Assembly: GCA_023336855.1 (NCBI GenBank)
Contig: JAMBLK010000039.1
Location: 1-25,895, forward strand
Reading direction: 5' to 3'
DNA length: 25,895 nucleotides
Origin: Actinomycetes bacterium
GTDB taxonomy: Bacteria > Actinomycetota > Acidimicrobiia > Spongiisociales > UBA5794
Every line of letters starts with the position of its first letter. Positions within the stretch are counted from its first letter, which is position 1. The position numbers and the translations under genes are program-made. The notes beneath the pieces are model-generated. The model did not search any database. It was given only the letters and a program-made list of their open reading frames with translations, and was not told where the DNA came from. Below are positions 14,761 to 24,200 of the stretch, in pieces.

Positions 14761-16129
14761 ACCACCGACCGTTGCACTGGACGACATCGACTCCATTCAT
14801 ATGATCGGTGTCGGTGGCTCCGGCATGTCCGGACTCGCCAAGCTGCTCGCCCAACGAGGCATCCGGGTGACGGGCTCAGACGTGAAACCGTCTTCCGTGA
14901 TCGATGCTCTCGAAGGTGTCGGCGTCGAGACATGGATCGGTCATCGGCCGGATCGCATGACCGACGTGGACGTCGTCGTGGCTTCGTCCGCAGTTCCGGA
15001 TCGGGATCCCGAGCTCGATGCGGCTCGCACTGCGGGAGTGACGACGGCGAGACGACCTGCGTTGCTGCGCGGCGTCACGGTCGCCTATCCCACGATCGGG
15101 TTCTCCGGGACACACGGGAAGACGTCGAGTACCGCCATGGCCGTCGCTGCTCTGCGAGCCTGCGGGCAGGATCCGTCGTTCATCGTCGGCGGAGAGATCG
15201 CCGATCTGAACACGGGTGCCCATCTGGGGGACCCTGATCTCCTGCTCCTCGAGGCGGACGAGGCATTCGGAACGTTCCGCCTCCTCGAGCTCGCCGGACT
15301 CGGCGTCACCAATATCGAAGCCGACCACCTCGACTACTACCGCACCGTCACGGCCCTCGAGGAGGCATTTGCCCAGGTGTCGAGCCGCGTCGCCGGTCCC
15401 GTGGTGGGCTGTATCGACGACCCCGGTGTTCGGCGGTTGGCGGAACGCTCAACCGTGGTCGGCTACGGCACGAGTGGCGACGCTTCGTGGAAGATCGACG
15501 ACGTTGTGCTCGATGCTGAACCGTCGTTCTCGCTCACCGGACAGGGTCGTACCCGGCGGGTTCGGCTCAAGCAACCCGGCATGCACGTCGTCAGGAACGC
15601 AGCGGGTGTGCTCGCCCTTTTCGGCGAACTCGGCTTTGATCTCGACTGTGCGATCGGTGGACTCGAGACGTCGAGCGGTGTTCTCAGGAGATTCGAAGTC
15701 AAGGTGGTGATCGACGGGATCTCGATCATCGACGACTACGCACATCATCCAACCGAGGTGAGATCGACGATCGCTGCAGCCCGGACGATGACACCGGGCC
15801 GCCTCTGGGTCATTTTCCAGCCGCACCGATATACCCGTACGGCTGCTCTCGCTCCGGCGTTCGGCGCTCCGCTCGCCGAAGCGGACCGGGTCGTCGTCAC
15901 GGATATCTACAGCGCCGGTGAGCGCCCGCAGCCCGGTGTGACCGGCCGGTTGGTCGATGAAGCCGTTCGAGCGAGCGGTGGTGCTGCCACATACATCGAG
16001 CGCCTCGCCGATGTCCCCGGCTACCTCGCAGACGAGCTCGAACCGGGTGACACCCTGATACTGATGGGCGCAGGAGACGTCGCAACGATTTGGGCCGAGA
16101 TCGCCGATCGGATCGGGGATAGGTCGTGA
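14753..16129 (+). CDS. murC: UDP-MurNAc:L-alanine ligase MurC
   Basis: MurC starts the stem peptide by adding L-alanine to UDP-MurNAc. The 458 residues show the MurC dinucleotide-like turn HMIGVGGSGMSGLA, the P-loop GTHGKTSS (119-126), EADEAFGTF, NIEADHLDYY, the DDYAHHPTEV segment and FQPHRYTRT, all in the usual order. EADEAFGTF departs from the commoner EADESD-x-SF form, a point of divergence but not of loss. The GTG start is fixed by the AAGGAGGT SD and overlaps the murG stop by 8 bases; the frame is open upstream to 14603 only within murG. The end overlaps murB by GTGA. Confidence 0.95.
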   Translation: MFEPPTVALDDIDSIHMIGVGGSGMSGLAKLLAQRGIRVTGSDVKPSSVIDALEGVGVETWIGHRPDRMTDVDVVVASSAVPDRDPELDAARTAGVTTARRPALLRGVTVAYPTIGFSGTHGKTSSTAMAVAALRACGQDPSFIVGGEIADLNTGAHLGDPDLLLLEADEAFGTFRLLELAGLGVTNIEADHLDYYRTVTALEEAFAQVSSRVAGPVVGCIDDPGVRRLAERSTVVGYGTSGDASWKIDDVVLDAEPSFSLTGQGRTRRVRLKQPGMHVVRNAAGVLALFGELGFDLDCAIGGLETSSGVLRRFEVKVVIDGISIIDDYAHHPTEVRSTIAAARTMTPGRLWVIFQPHRYTRTAALAPAFGAPLAEADRVVVTDIYSAGERPQPGVTGRLVDEAVRASGGAATYIERLADVPGYLADELEPGDTLILMGAGDVATIWAEIADRIGDRS

Positions 16130-17058
16130 CAAGCCGGCTCGCATCGACACGGGGGGTACGTGCCGGGGTTGTCCTGGCGCCGATGACCACCTATAAACTC
16201 GGTGGCGCAGCAGACTGGTTCGTGGAAGTCGAAGATGAGGAACACCTCGTCGAAGTCCTGGCTGCCGTCACGAATCGAGAGGAAGTCCTGGTCCTTGGTC
16301 GTGGGAGCAATCTCCTGATCGCCGACGCTGGATATCGCGGACTGGTGATCCGGCTCTCCGGCGAGTTCCTCAAGATCGTCGTGGAGCCGGACGGCATTCT
16401 GAGTGCCGGTGGAGCGGCACCGCTGCCACGGGTCGCTCGAGCGGGTGCAGATGCCGGACGTTGCGGTCTTGAGTTCTATGCAGGGATACCGGGCACGGTC
16501 GGCGGTGCCCTGAAGATGAACGCAGGCGGTCATGGGAGCGACACTGCAACCCGCCTGCTCAGTGCACGGATCTTGGATCGACGCACCGGTGACCGACGCG
16601 ATCGAACCGCCGATATGTTCGAGTTCGCATATCGCCATTCGAATATCGGCCCGGACGACATCATCGTATCCGCACGATTTTCGACAGAACCGTGCGAGCG
16701 CACCACGGCAGAGAAACGGATCCGCGAGATCACCCGATGGAGGAAGGAGCACCAACCCGGCGGCACGTTCAACGCCGGTTCGGTGTTCAAGAACCCTCCC
16801 GACGCCGCCGCCGGACGTCTGATCGACGAGGCCGGACTCAAGGGATACCGTCGCGGCGGCGTCGCAGTCTCAGAAATGCACGCCAATTTCCTGATCGCCG
16901 ACGAACATGCTTCCGCACAGAACGTATGGGATCTCGTATGGGCAGTGCGACGACGCGTGGGCGAATCCACCGGAGTCTGGCTCACACCGGAGATCCGGTT
17001 CGCCGGCGAGTTCGAGTGTACAGGCGACGAGTTGACAGGATTGGAGCCGACGAGATGA
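16126..17058 (+). CDS. murB: UDP-N-acetylenolpyruvoylglucosamine reductase MurB
   Basis: MurB reduces UDP-GlcNAc-enolpyruvate to UDP-MurNAc with FAD and NADPH. The 310 residues carry the FAD-binding segments LGRGSNLLIAD and GIPGTVGGALKMNAGGHG, YRHSNI, then NAGSVFKNP with catalytic S219, the AGLKGYRRGG and HANFLI segments, and the acid residue E289 in LTPEIRF. The order and length fit type II MurB enzymes. The GTG start overlaps murC as GTGA, and the end overlaps ftsQ as ATGA. murB lies here between murC and ftsQ; in many other actinobacteria it is outside the cluster. Confidence 0.93.
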   Translation: MTSRLASTRGVRAGVVLAPMTTYKLGGAADWFVEVEDEEHLVEVLAAVTNREEVLVLGRGSNLLIADAGYRGLVIRLSGEFLKIVVEPDGILSAGGAAPLPRVARAGADAGRCGLEFYAGIPGTVGGALKMNAGGHGSDTATRLLSARILDRRTGDRRDRTADMFEFAYRHSNIGPDDIIVSARFSTEPCERTTAEKRIREITRWRKEHQPGGTFNAGSVFKNPPDAAAGRLIDEAGLKGYRRGGVAVSEMHANFLIADEHASAQNVWDLVWAVRRRVGESTGVWLTPEIRFAGEFECTGDELTGLEPTR

Positions 17059-17855
17059 ACACGATGGATCACCGAATCGCCGAACGGCGACAGCAGGTGA
17101 CTGAAGATCGTGCCCGCGGACGCCTCAAGTGGTTGATCTGGGGCGTGCTCGCCGTGATTGTCGTGGGTGCAACGGTCTGGCTCGTCAATTCGCCGTTGCT
17201 CTCGATCGGCTCGGTGACGGTCACCGGAGCGGAGCGCACCGACCCGGCCGCCATCGCGAACAGCGTCGAAGCAGGCACCGGCACACCGACCATGTCCGTG
17301 AACGTGGGTGCCGTGGAAGCCGCCCTGCTCGAGAATCCCTGGATCGCACAGGCCGACGTGACCGTCTCCTGGCCCGGCACCCTGGAGATTCATGTCGTTG
17401 AGCGCGTACCGGTTGTCACGATCACCATCGACGGTGACGCATTCCAGGCCGCGGTCGATGGAGTACTCGTCGAACACTCGGCGAGCGGGGCGGTCCCGCC
17501 GTTGATTACCACAGACTTTTCAACGCCCGCACGTGTGGGCGACCGGATCTTCGATGCTTCGACGCTCGGAGCGATCGAATTCGTAGAAACACTCTCGCCG
17601 GCGCTTCGACGTTCAACGGAGGTTTCCGTCATCAGTGGTGTGGTCGAGGCAGAGGTCGATAGTGTGATCATCGTGGTGGGGCGACCTACCGACATGGCAG
17701 CGAAAGCGGCGGCGGTCGAGGCGCTCATCGCCACGGGTATCGAGCGCGGAAGCCGGATCGACGTGACCGCTCCGCTTCGCCCCGCGGTCGCGTCACCTCA
17801 GTCTCAACTGGAAGGTGAGACGGAGACACTAGAAGAGTCTCAACCATCGGACTAA
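17055..17855 (+). CDS. ftsQ: Cell division protein FtsQ
   Basis: This 266-residue bitopic membrane protein of the divisome scaffold has a charged cytoplasmic tail (about 1-24), one membrane segment (about 25-45, WLIWGVLAVIVVGATVWLV), and a POTRA domain at about 50-118 that starts SIGSVTVTGAERTDP and includes NPWIAQADVTVSWPGTLEIHV. The FtsQ beta domain then runs to about 235, and the C-terminal tail is acidic and unstructured (ETETLEESQ). FtsQ binds FtsL/FtsB and recruits FtsW-FtsI. The start overlaps murB by ATGA. A 33-base gap to ftsZ follows, the first clear gap since ftsI. Confidence 0.9.
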   Translation: MNTMDHRIAERRQQVTEDRARGRLKWLIWGVLAVIVVGATVWLVNSPLLSIGSVTVTGAERTDPAAIANSVEAGTGTPTMSVNVGAVEAALLENPWIAQADVTVSWPGTLEIHVVERVPVVTITIDGDAFQAAVDGVLVEHSASGAVPPLITTDFSTPARVGDRIFDASTLGAIEFVETLSPALRRSTEVSVISGVVEAEVDSVIIVVGRPTDMAAKAAAVEALIATGIERGSRIDVTAPLRPAVASPQSQLEGETETLEESQPSD

Positions 17856-17888
17856 CCTTGTTCCACCTGCGCGGGAGGCCCAGCACAC

Positions 17889-18974
17889 ATGACTGATTCG
17901 AAGATTTCACCCCATACCTATCTGGCCGTCATCAAAGTGGTCGGAGTGGGTGGCGGTGGCGTCAATGCCGTGAACCGTATGATCGAGGCCGGCGTCGGCG
18001 GCGTCGAGTTCATCGCGGTCAACACGGATGCTCAGGCACTCATCATGTCTGACGCCGATCTCAAGCTCGATATCGGTCGCGATTCGACTCGCGGCCTTGG
18101 GGCGGGAGCGAATCCCGAAGTGGGCCGCGAAGCAGCGGACGAGCATCGCGCCGAAATCGAAGATGCTCTGACCGGTGCCGACATGGTGTTCATCACGGCA
18201 GGTGAAGGTGGCGGAACCGGAACCGGCGCAGCTCCTGTCGTCGCAGAGGTTGCCAAGTCCCTCGGAGCGCTCACGGTCGGTGTTGTCACGCGTCCGTTCG
18301 GATTCGAAGGTCGACGTCGTTCGGTCGCCGCAGAGCAAGGCATCCAGACGCTGAAGCAAGCCGTCGACACACTGATCATCATCCCGAACGAACGCCTCTT
18401 GGAGCTCGCCGACGAGCAGACTCCTGTCGTGGACGCGTTCAGGATGGCAGATGAGATCCTCACCAATGGTGTCAAGGGGATCACTGATCTCATCACGACG
18501 CCGGGCCTCATCAACGTCGACTTCGCCGATGTGAAGACGGTGATGTCGGAGGCCGGCTCCGCCGTGATGGGGATCGGGCAGTCGACCGGTGACAGCCGGG
18601 CACAGCAGGCAGCAGAGAAGGCGATTGCCAGTCCGTTGCTCGAGACGTCGATGGACGGGGCGCGTGGCGTTCTGCTGTCGATTGCCGGACCGCGAGACAT
18701 GACGCTTCACGAAGTCTCCACGGCCGCATCGATCGTGGCCGATCATTCTGACGCGGATGCGAACATCATCTTCGGTGCGGTGGTCGACGACTCCCTCGGG
18801 GACGACATGAGGGTGACCGTGATCGCCGCAGGGTTCGAGAAGGAACAGACCAGGAGCGCCTTCACCTCCGCCCCGACGGTCAACACTCCGATCGTGCGCA
18901 CAAGTTCGGACCCCGTGCTCCGCCACGAGGACGGAACCGACGAGATGGAGATTCCCGGCTTCGTCCAGGGATGA
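17889..18974 (+). CDS. ftsZ: Cell division GTPase FtsZ
   Basis: FtsZ is the tubulin-like GTPase that polymerises into the division ring. The 361 residues show the phosphate-binding GVGGGGVNAVNRM, the tubulin signature GGGTGTG (107-113), the N-R-like segment RPFGFEGRRR, and the T7 synergy loop N209-V-D-F-A-D214 that completes the neighbour's active site. The C-terminal linker is short (about 30 residues), ending in the conserved peptide DEMEIPGFVQG, which binds SepF and other partners. The ATG has GGGAGG ten bases upstream. TAACCT at 17853-17858 could be a -10 box for an internal promoter, but I see no -35. The end overlaps pgeF by ATGA. Confidence 0.97.
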   Translation: MTDSKISPHTYLAVIKVVGVGGGGVNAVNRMIEAGVGGVEFIAVNTDAQALIMSDADLKLDIGRDSTRGLGAGANPEVGREAADEHRAEIEDALTGADMVFITAGEGGGTGTGAAPVVAEVAKSLGALTVGVVTRPFGFEGRRRSVAAEQGIQTLKQAVDTLIIIPNERLLELADEQTPVVDAFRMADEILTNGVKGITDLITTPGLINVDFADVKTVMSEAGSAVMGIGQSTGDSRAQQAAEKAIASPLLETSMDGARGVLLSIAGPRDMTLHEVSTAASIVADHSDADANIIFGAVVDDSLGDDMRVTVIAAGFEKEQTRSAFTSAPTVNTPIVRTSSDPVLRHEDGTDEMEIPGFVQG

Positions 18975-19600
18975 TCCGACCCGCGGGATTTCGCGGTGCA
19001 GCGTTCTGCGATGCGGCGTCCGGAAACGGCCGGGACGACCCCGACAAGCGATCGGCCATTTCGGATGAACTGGGTGTCCCGCGAGAGTGGGCGTTCGTTC
19101 GGCAGGTGCACGGCGGCGTCGTCGTCACGGTGACGGATCCGGGTTCAGCCGGCTCGGCCGACGGCTTGATCACAGATCGTCCGGGGCTGCCGCTCACGAT
19201 CGCGACGGCGGACTGCGTGCCGATCATCGTCGAGGGAGATCGATCGGTCGCAATTCTCCATGCGGGGTGGCGAGGCGTTGCGGGAGGAATCGTGACCGCA
19301 GGACTCGAGGCAATGAAGGCACTGGGAGATACACCCAGGCGCGCAGCGATCGGTCCCTCGATCGGACCGTGTTGCTACGAAGTCGGCGAAGAAGTCAGAG
19401 ACGCTATCGGTGACCACACCTCGCGAACGACGTTCGGGACCCCGAGCGTCGACCTATGGTCGGCGGCAGCAACCCAACTGTCGGGTCTCCATGTCTGGCG
19501 ATCGGATCTGTGTACCTATACAGAATCAGGACTGCGATCGTATCGACGAGACGCTACAACAGAGAGACAGGTGGCAGTGGCATGGCTACCACAGGACTGA
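18971..19600 (+). CDS. pgeF: PgeF/YfiH-family purine nucleoside-processing enzyme
   Basis: This 209-residue member of the multicopper-like 'laccase domain' family is now linked to purine nucleoside phosphorolysis/deamination and to peptidoglycan editing. The zinc ligands are in place: H47 (RQVHGG), C82 (TADCVP) and H97 (HAGWRG). The GPSIGPCCYEVG and CTYTESGLRSYRRD segments follow. The N-terminus is shorter than in most homologues, since the usual segment before RQVHG is compressed. It is commonly found just after ftsZ in actinobacteria. It starts within the ftsZ stop (ATGA) and overlaps yggS by 19 bases. Confidence 0.88.
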   Translation: MIRPAGFRGAAFCDAASGNGRDDPDKRSAISDELGVPREWAFVRQVHGGVVVTVTDPGSAGSADGLITDRPGLPLTIATADCVPIIVEGDRSVAILHAGWRGVAGGIVTAGLEAMKALGDTPRRAAIGPSIGPCCYEVGEEVRDAIGDHTSRTTFGTPSVDLWSAAATQLSGLHVWRSDLCTYTESGLRSYRRDATTERQVAVAWLPQD

Positions 19601-20274
19601 TCGACGTTCGCGCACGCATCGCTGCGGCGGCGAAACGCTCGGGTCGAGACCCGGACAGCGTCACGCTCCTCGCGGTGTCGAAGGGACGGTCGAACGCAGC
19701 CGTCGAAGAACTCTATGGATCCGGGCAGCGGGTCTTCGGGGAGAATCGCCCTCAGGGGCTACGCCAGCGCATCGAAGGAGACCTGCCGGGAGACATCGTC
19801 TGGCACTTCGTCGGGAACGTACAGCGCCGGGCGATCAAGACCATCGCCCCGTCCATCGCCTTGCTCCACTCGCTCGATCGCATGAGTCTCGCAAACGCCT
19901 GGATTCGACTCGATGAACCCCCGCCGGTGCTGATCGAGGTCAACATCGGAGATGAGCCGCAGAAGCACGGATTTGCGCCCCAGGATGTCCCCGGTGTTGC
20001 GGATCATCTCGTCCTCGGAGGGGTCTCGGTTCGCGGGTTGATGATCATCCCTCCGCGAGCCCGGATCGCTGAGGACGCACGACGCTGGTTTGTCGCTTTG
20101 CGTGATCTCAGGAACACCGTGATGGCCGAGCATCCGGGCGCTCGCGACCTCTCGATGGGCATGACCGACGACTTCGAAGTAGCCATCGAGGAGGGTGCAA
20201 GCATCGTTCGCGTAGGACGGGCTATCTTTGGACCTGCGGACAACGGAAACAACGAACACTCTCTCGAGGATTGA
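19582..20274 (+). CDS. PLP-binding homeostasis protein (YggS/PipY family)
   Basis: This 230-residue protein has a TIM-barrel fold related to alanine racemase, binds pyridoxal phosphate and keeps its pool in balance. The PLP lysine is K34 (LLAVSKG). Other family segments are FGENRPQGL, IVWHFVGNVQRRAIK, VLIEVNIGDEPQKHGF, VRGLMIIPP, DLSMGMTDDFEVAIEEGASIVRVGRAIFG. ATG 19582 with AGGTGG seven bases upstream gives the normal family length; the longer open frame upstream lies inside pgeF. Two bases separate it from sepF. Confidence 0.92.
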   Translation: MATTGLIDVRARIAAAAKRSGRDPDSVTLLAVSKGRSNAAVEELYGSGQRVFGENRPQGLRQRIEGDLPGDIVWHFVGNVQRRAIKTIAPSIALLHSLDRMSLANAWIRLDEPPPVLIEVNIGDEPQKHGFAPQDVPGVADHLVLGGVSVRGLMIIPPRARIAEDARRWFVALRDLRNTVMAEHPGARDLSMGMTDDFEVAIEEGASIVRVGRAIFGPADNGNNEHSLED

Positions 20275-20276
20275 CT

Positions 20277-20843
20277 ATGGCAACGTTCTGGCAGAAGTCG
20301 CTCTTCTACCTCGGACTCGTCGACGATGACGATGCCGCCGACGGTGGACAACCAGGAACAGGCGCGCCAGTTGGCACCGCCGGCGCAGAGCCTCCACGCG
20401 TCGTCGCCGCTCGTCCGCCGGGGAGCGTTGCCGGGCGTCGTATCGATCCGCCGAGTGTGGACCGTCGGGAGACATCCTGGGATCACACAGAGGCGGGCGT
20501 TTACGTTCAACCGGGTTCCCCGGGGGGATCGCCGGTGGGGGCCCCTCCACGTCCGATGTCAGATTCCGGGACGACCGAGGTCATCGTTGCGCGCAACTTC
20601 TCCGATGCCCAGGTGCTGGCCGACGGTATCCGTTCCGGCCGTGCCCTCGTCCTCGACCTTCGATCAACGGAACCGGAGATGGTCCGCAGACTCGTCGACT
20701 TCACGTCGGGGCTCACATACGCGCTCGATGGAAAGATGGCGAAGATCTCTCAAGGTGTCATTCTCGTAAGCCCGGTGGGCGTCTCGGTGAGCAGCGAAGA
20801 ACTCGATCGCCTCGCCACGCTCGGGCTCTATCGATCGTCCTGA
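20277..20843 (+). CDS. sepF: Cell division protein SepF
   Basis: SepF anchors FtsZ to the membrane in bacteria that lack FtsA, as here. The 188 residues begin with an amphipathic membrane-binding helix and the family's usual YLGLVDDDD stretch, then a glycine- and proline-rich linker (about 25-98). The C-terminal DUF552 domain follows, containing TTEVIVARNFSDAQVLAD, ALVLDLRSTEPEMVRRLVDF and GVILVSPVGVSV. ATG 20277 is preferred over the TTG at 20271: GAGGA at 20266-20270 is six bases away and MATFWQKSLFYLG is the expected opening. Adjacent to yggS and yggT, as in other Gram-positives. Confidence 0.93.
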   Translation: MATFWQKSLFYLGLVDDDDAADGGQPGTGAPVGTAGAEPPRVVAARPPGSVAGRRIDPPSVDRRETSWDHTEAGVYVQPGSPGGSPVGAPPRPMSDSGTTEVIVARNFSDAQVLADGIRSGRALVLDLRSTEPEMVRRLVDFTSGLTYALDGKMAKISQGVILVSPVGVSVSSEELDRLATLGLYRSS

Positions 20844-20846
20844 TCC

Positions 20847-21113
20847 GTGCTCACGCTCGTTTGCGGCATTCTCCGACTCGTCATCTGGGTCATCATCGCG
20901 TGGATCGTCTTGAGCTACGTCGTCTCATTCGGGCGCCTCGGATTCGACCACCCCGTCCGGCGTCTCTATGACGGCCTGACGAAGGCGATCGAACCGCTCA
21001 TGCGTCCGATCCGCAGCGTTGTTCCGCCCGTCAGGATCGGCGGGGCCGCCCTCGACCTCTCACCGCTCATTCTCATCATCGGTGTGAACCTGCTGCTCGT
21101 CTTCGTCTGTTAG
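20847..21113 (+). CDS. YggT-family membrane protein
   Basis: This 88-residue protein has two membrane segments (about 4-27 and 68-87) joined by a cytosolic-size loop with the family pattern HPVRRLYDGLTKAIEPLMRPIRSVVPP. Its role is not settled; the family has been tied to osmotic stress and chloroplast/cell division. The start is GTG, 3 bases after the sepF stop, with no SD, so translation is probably coupled. It is the last gene of the plus-strand run. Confidence 0.88.
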   Translation: MLTLVCGILRLVIWVIIAWIVLSYVVSFGRLGFDHPVRRLYDGLTKAIEPLMRPIRSVVPPVRIGGAALDLSPLILIIGVNLLLVFVC

Positions 21114-21168
21114 AAACGCTTTGGAGATGAGCGGGGTTGGCTGGATCCGAGCCGTGGAAGCAACGGGC

Positions 21169-21202
21169 CGTAGTACGTACTACGTCATACGTACGTACTA
21201 CG
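21169..21202. repeat. GTAC-word palindrome between yggT and ileS
   Basis: A perfect 16-bp palindrome (CGTAGTACGTACTACG, 21169-21184) is followed by a second partial copy. Together they also form a 12-bp stem, 21169-21180 against 21191-21202, with a 10-base loop. There is no T-tract, so it is not a standard intrinsic terminator, although it lies between two convergent genes. The rest of the 21114-21286 spacer shows no gene. In base words it recalls the palindrome at 111-170. Confidence 0.8.
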
Positions 21203-21286
21203 ACCTGCAACGTTCCAAGACTTCACCGGACTCATCACCGGCCTGGGCCACATCCGCCTAAGCCCGACGAGCCCTGTTAGCTCCCG

Positions 21287-24200
21287 TCAGACGCGTTCGA
21301 TCGTGATGATGGTGTCGGCATCGTTGATTGTGACGGGGTCTGCAGCCAGCGCGTCATCTCTCTCGATCGTGGTTGCGAGTACCTCACCGGCGATGAAGCC
21401 GCCATGAACGCTGAACGCCTCGATGAGCGAGGCGTCGTCGGATGACCATCGAAGACGGATCCGATCCGCCACCTCGAACCCCTCCGAACGACGCAGCATC
21501 TGGACCCGGTTGACGAGTTCCCGTGCGATCCCCTCAACGAGAAGGTCGTCCGTGAGACGCGTGTCGAGAGCGACTGTGATCGAGTCTTCGGTTGCGACGA
21601 CCGTCCCCTCGCGTGGATTGCGAACGATGACCACGTCCTCGGTGACAAGCACCTCGCCCGTGACCATGATCTCCCCGGCTTCGAGCAATCCGGCAACGGC
21701 ATCGTGATCCAGGCCTGCGATCGCGGCGGCGATGGCCTTCGTCTCCTTGCCGAACCGTGGCCCGAGGCGCTTGAAGTCGGCCTTCGCAGAGAGTTCGACG
21801 AGATCGGCCTCGTCGTCGTGAACATCCACGGTGCGAACGTTCAGCTCCTCGGCGATCAGAGCCGTATGGGTCTCGATGGCTGCTCGCAATGCAGGATCCC
21901 TGGTGACGATCGTCACACGAGCGAGCGGTTGGCGCACCCGCAGATCGTTTCTCTTCCTCAGGGTGCGACCGAGATTGACGACCGTCCTCGAGGTCGCCAT
22001 CGCACGTTCGAGCTCTGTGTCGATCAGCGAGGTGTCGGCTTCGGGGTAGTCGAGTAGGTGCACGCTGTTCGTGGCCCCCGTTTCGGATGGCCGGGCGAGG
22101 CGCTGGTACATCTCCTCCGCCATGAACGGCAGAACAGGAGCCGCGACGGTTGCGAACGTGAGAAGCACTTCGTGGAGCGTGGCGAAGGCGGCCAACTTGC
22201 CGCTCTCGTCGCCTCCTCCTCGGTGGGACCAGAAACGGCGGCGAGACCTGCGGATGTACCAGTTCGTCAGGTGCTCGATGAACCCGATGATGGGCGGAGT
22301 GACGGCGAAGAGCCGATACGACTCCATCTCGTCGTTGACGCTCGCGATCAGGGTCTGGAGAACGGAGAGGATCCACCGATCGATCTCCGGCCTGAACGCG
22401 ATAGGCGGGGCTGCGGCAAGATCCTCAGCCGTGATCGCATCCGCCTCGGCGTATGTGGTGAAGAACGAGAACGCGTTCCACCACGGAAGAAGCACCGTTC
22501 GAACGACCTCCCGGACGCCTTCTTCCGAGAACCGCAACGGGTCGGCCCGGACGACGGGGGAGTTGATCAGATAGGCGCGAAGGGCGTCTGCTCCGAACTC
22601 ATCGAGAACGTGCAGAGGATCCGGGTAGTTCTTGAGGCTCTTCGACATCTTCCGACCGTCCTCGGCGAGAACCATGCCGGTAACGACGCAGTTCTGGAAC
22701 GGCGCCTGGTCGAAGATCCCCGTCGACAGGATCAGCAGGGTGTAGAACCATCCGCGGGTCTGGTCGAGGCCCTCAGCGATGAAGTTCGCAGGGAAGCCAC
22801 GTTCGAACCGCTCCTTGTTCTCGAACGGGTAGTGGACCTGCGCGTACGGCATGGAACCGGAGTCGAACCACGTGTCGAGCACCTCCGGTACACGGATCAT
22901 CGTCCCATCGCACTGTGCACACGACCATGTGATCGGGTCGAGGATGTGCTTGTGGAGATCGTCGGTTCGGACGCCGCTCAGCGCCTCGAGTTCGTCGCGC
23001 GAGCCGAGACACACGGTCTCGTCGCATGAGTCGCACTCCCAGATCGGGATCGTCGTGCCCCAGAAGCGGTTCCGGGAGATCGCATAATCCCGGGCATCCT
23101 CGAGCCAATTGCCGAATCTCTTGGTGCCGACGTAGTCGGGGACCCAATGGATCCCGTCGTTCAACTCGACCATCCGGTCCTTGATCACCTCGACGTTGAC
23201 GTACCAGCTCGGGATCGCCTTGTAGATGAGAGGGGTATCGGTTCGCCAGCAGAACGGGTAGCTGTGGGTGATTCTCCCCTCATGGACGAGCACCCCACTG
23301 TCCCTCAGAAGTCCGATGAGGATGGGATCCGCAGCCTTGACGTGCAGACCTTCGACCTCGGGGACCTCGTCCGTGAATCTCGCCTCGAGATCGATCGGAT
23401 CGACGATCGCGGAGATCTTGGCCTTCTGGAGGGCGAAGAAGTCCGCTTCGCCGTAGGCGGGTGCGGTGTGGACGAGGCCGCTGCCGTCCTCCGTCGTGAC
23501 CTCATCCATCGCCACGACGCGGAAGGCACCGTTCTCTCTCTCGCTCTCGAAGTGGGGGAATGGTGGCTCGTAGGAGATGCCGAGTAGGTCGGAGCCGGAC
23601 GCCGTACCGACGATCTCCGGCGTCGCGTCGCTCCAAAGAGCATCGACTCGCTCGCGTGCGACCCAGTAGTGGTCTCCATCGTCCTCAACGCGGACGTATT
23701 CGATGTCTTCGCCGACGGCGACCGCGAGGTTCCCGGGAAGGGTCCAGGGTGTCGTCGTCCAGACGAGGAGATAGTCGCCGGCGAAGGCCAGGTCGTTCCC
23801 ATCGGTGACACGGAGGCGCAGCGTTACCGACGGATCCTCCACATCACGGTATCCGCCGAGGTTCACTTCGAAGTTCGACAGTGACGTCGTGGCGCCCCAG
23901 GAGTAGGGGAGCACCTTGAAGGCCTTGTAGATCAGGCCCCGGTCCCAGAGCTGCTTGAAACCCCACCAGACCGACTCCATGAACTCGATGTCCATCGTCT
24001 TGTAGTTGTCCTCGAAGTCCACCCAGCGGCCGATTCGCCGGGTGACGTCGTAGAAGGCCGTTGTCGTGTGGTTGACGAGATCCCGTGCGGCTTCGTTGAA
24101 TCGCGCGACACCGAACTCTTCGATCTCCCGGGGTCCGGAGACGCCGAGACGTTTCTGAACCTCCATCTCGACGGGGAGGCCGTGCGTGTCCCAGCCGAAG

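Noticed and set aside
17830..17858. Internal promoter for ftsZ
   Set aside because: TAACCT at 17853-17858 fits a -10 box, but the -35 position (TAGAAG) is poor. ftsZ may have its own promoter, but the sequence does not show it well.
21169..21202. Intrinsic terminator for yggT or ileS
   Set aside because: The stem is AT-balanced with no T-tract on either side, so the standard signal is missing.
22058..23029. Plus-strand open frame of 323 codons inside ileS
   Set aside because: It is antisense to conserved IleRS sequence, with no SD and no family features.
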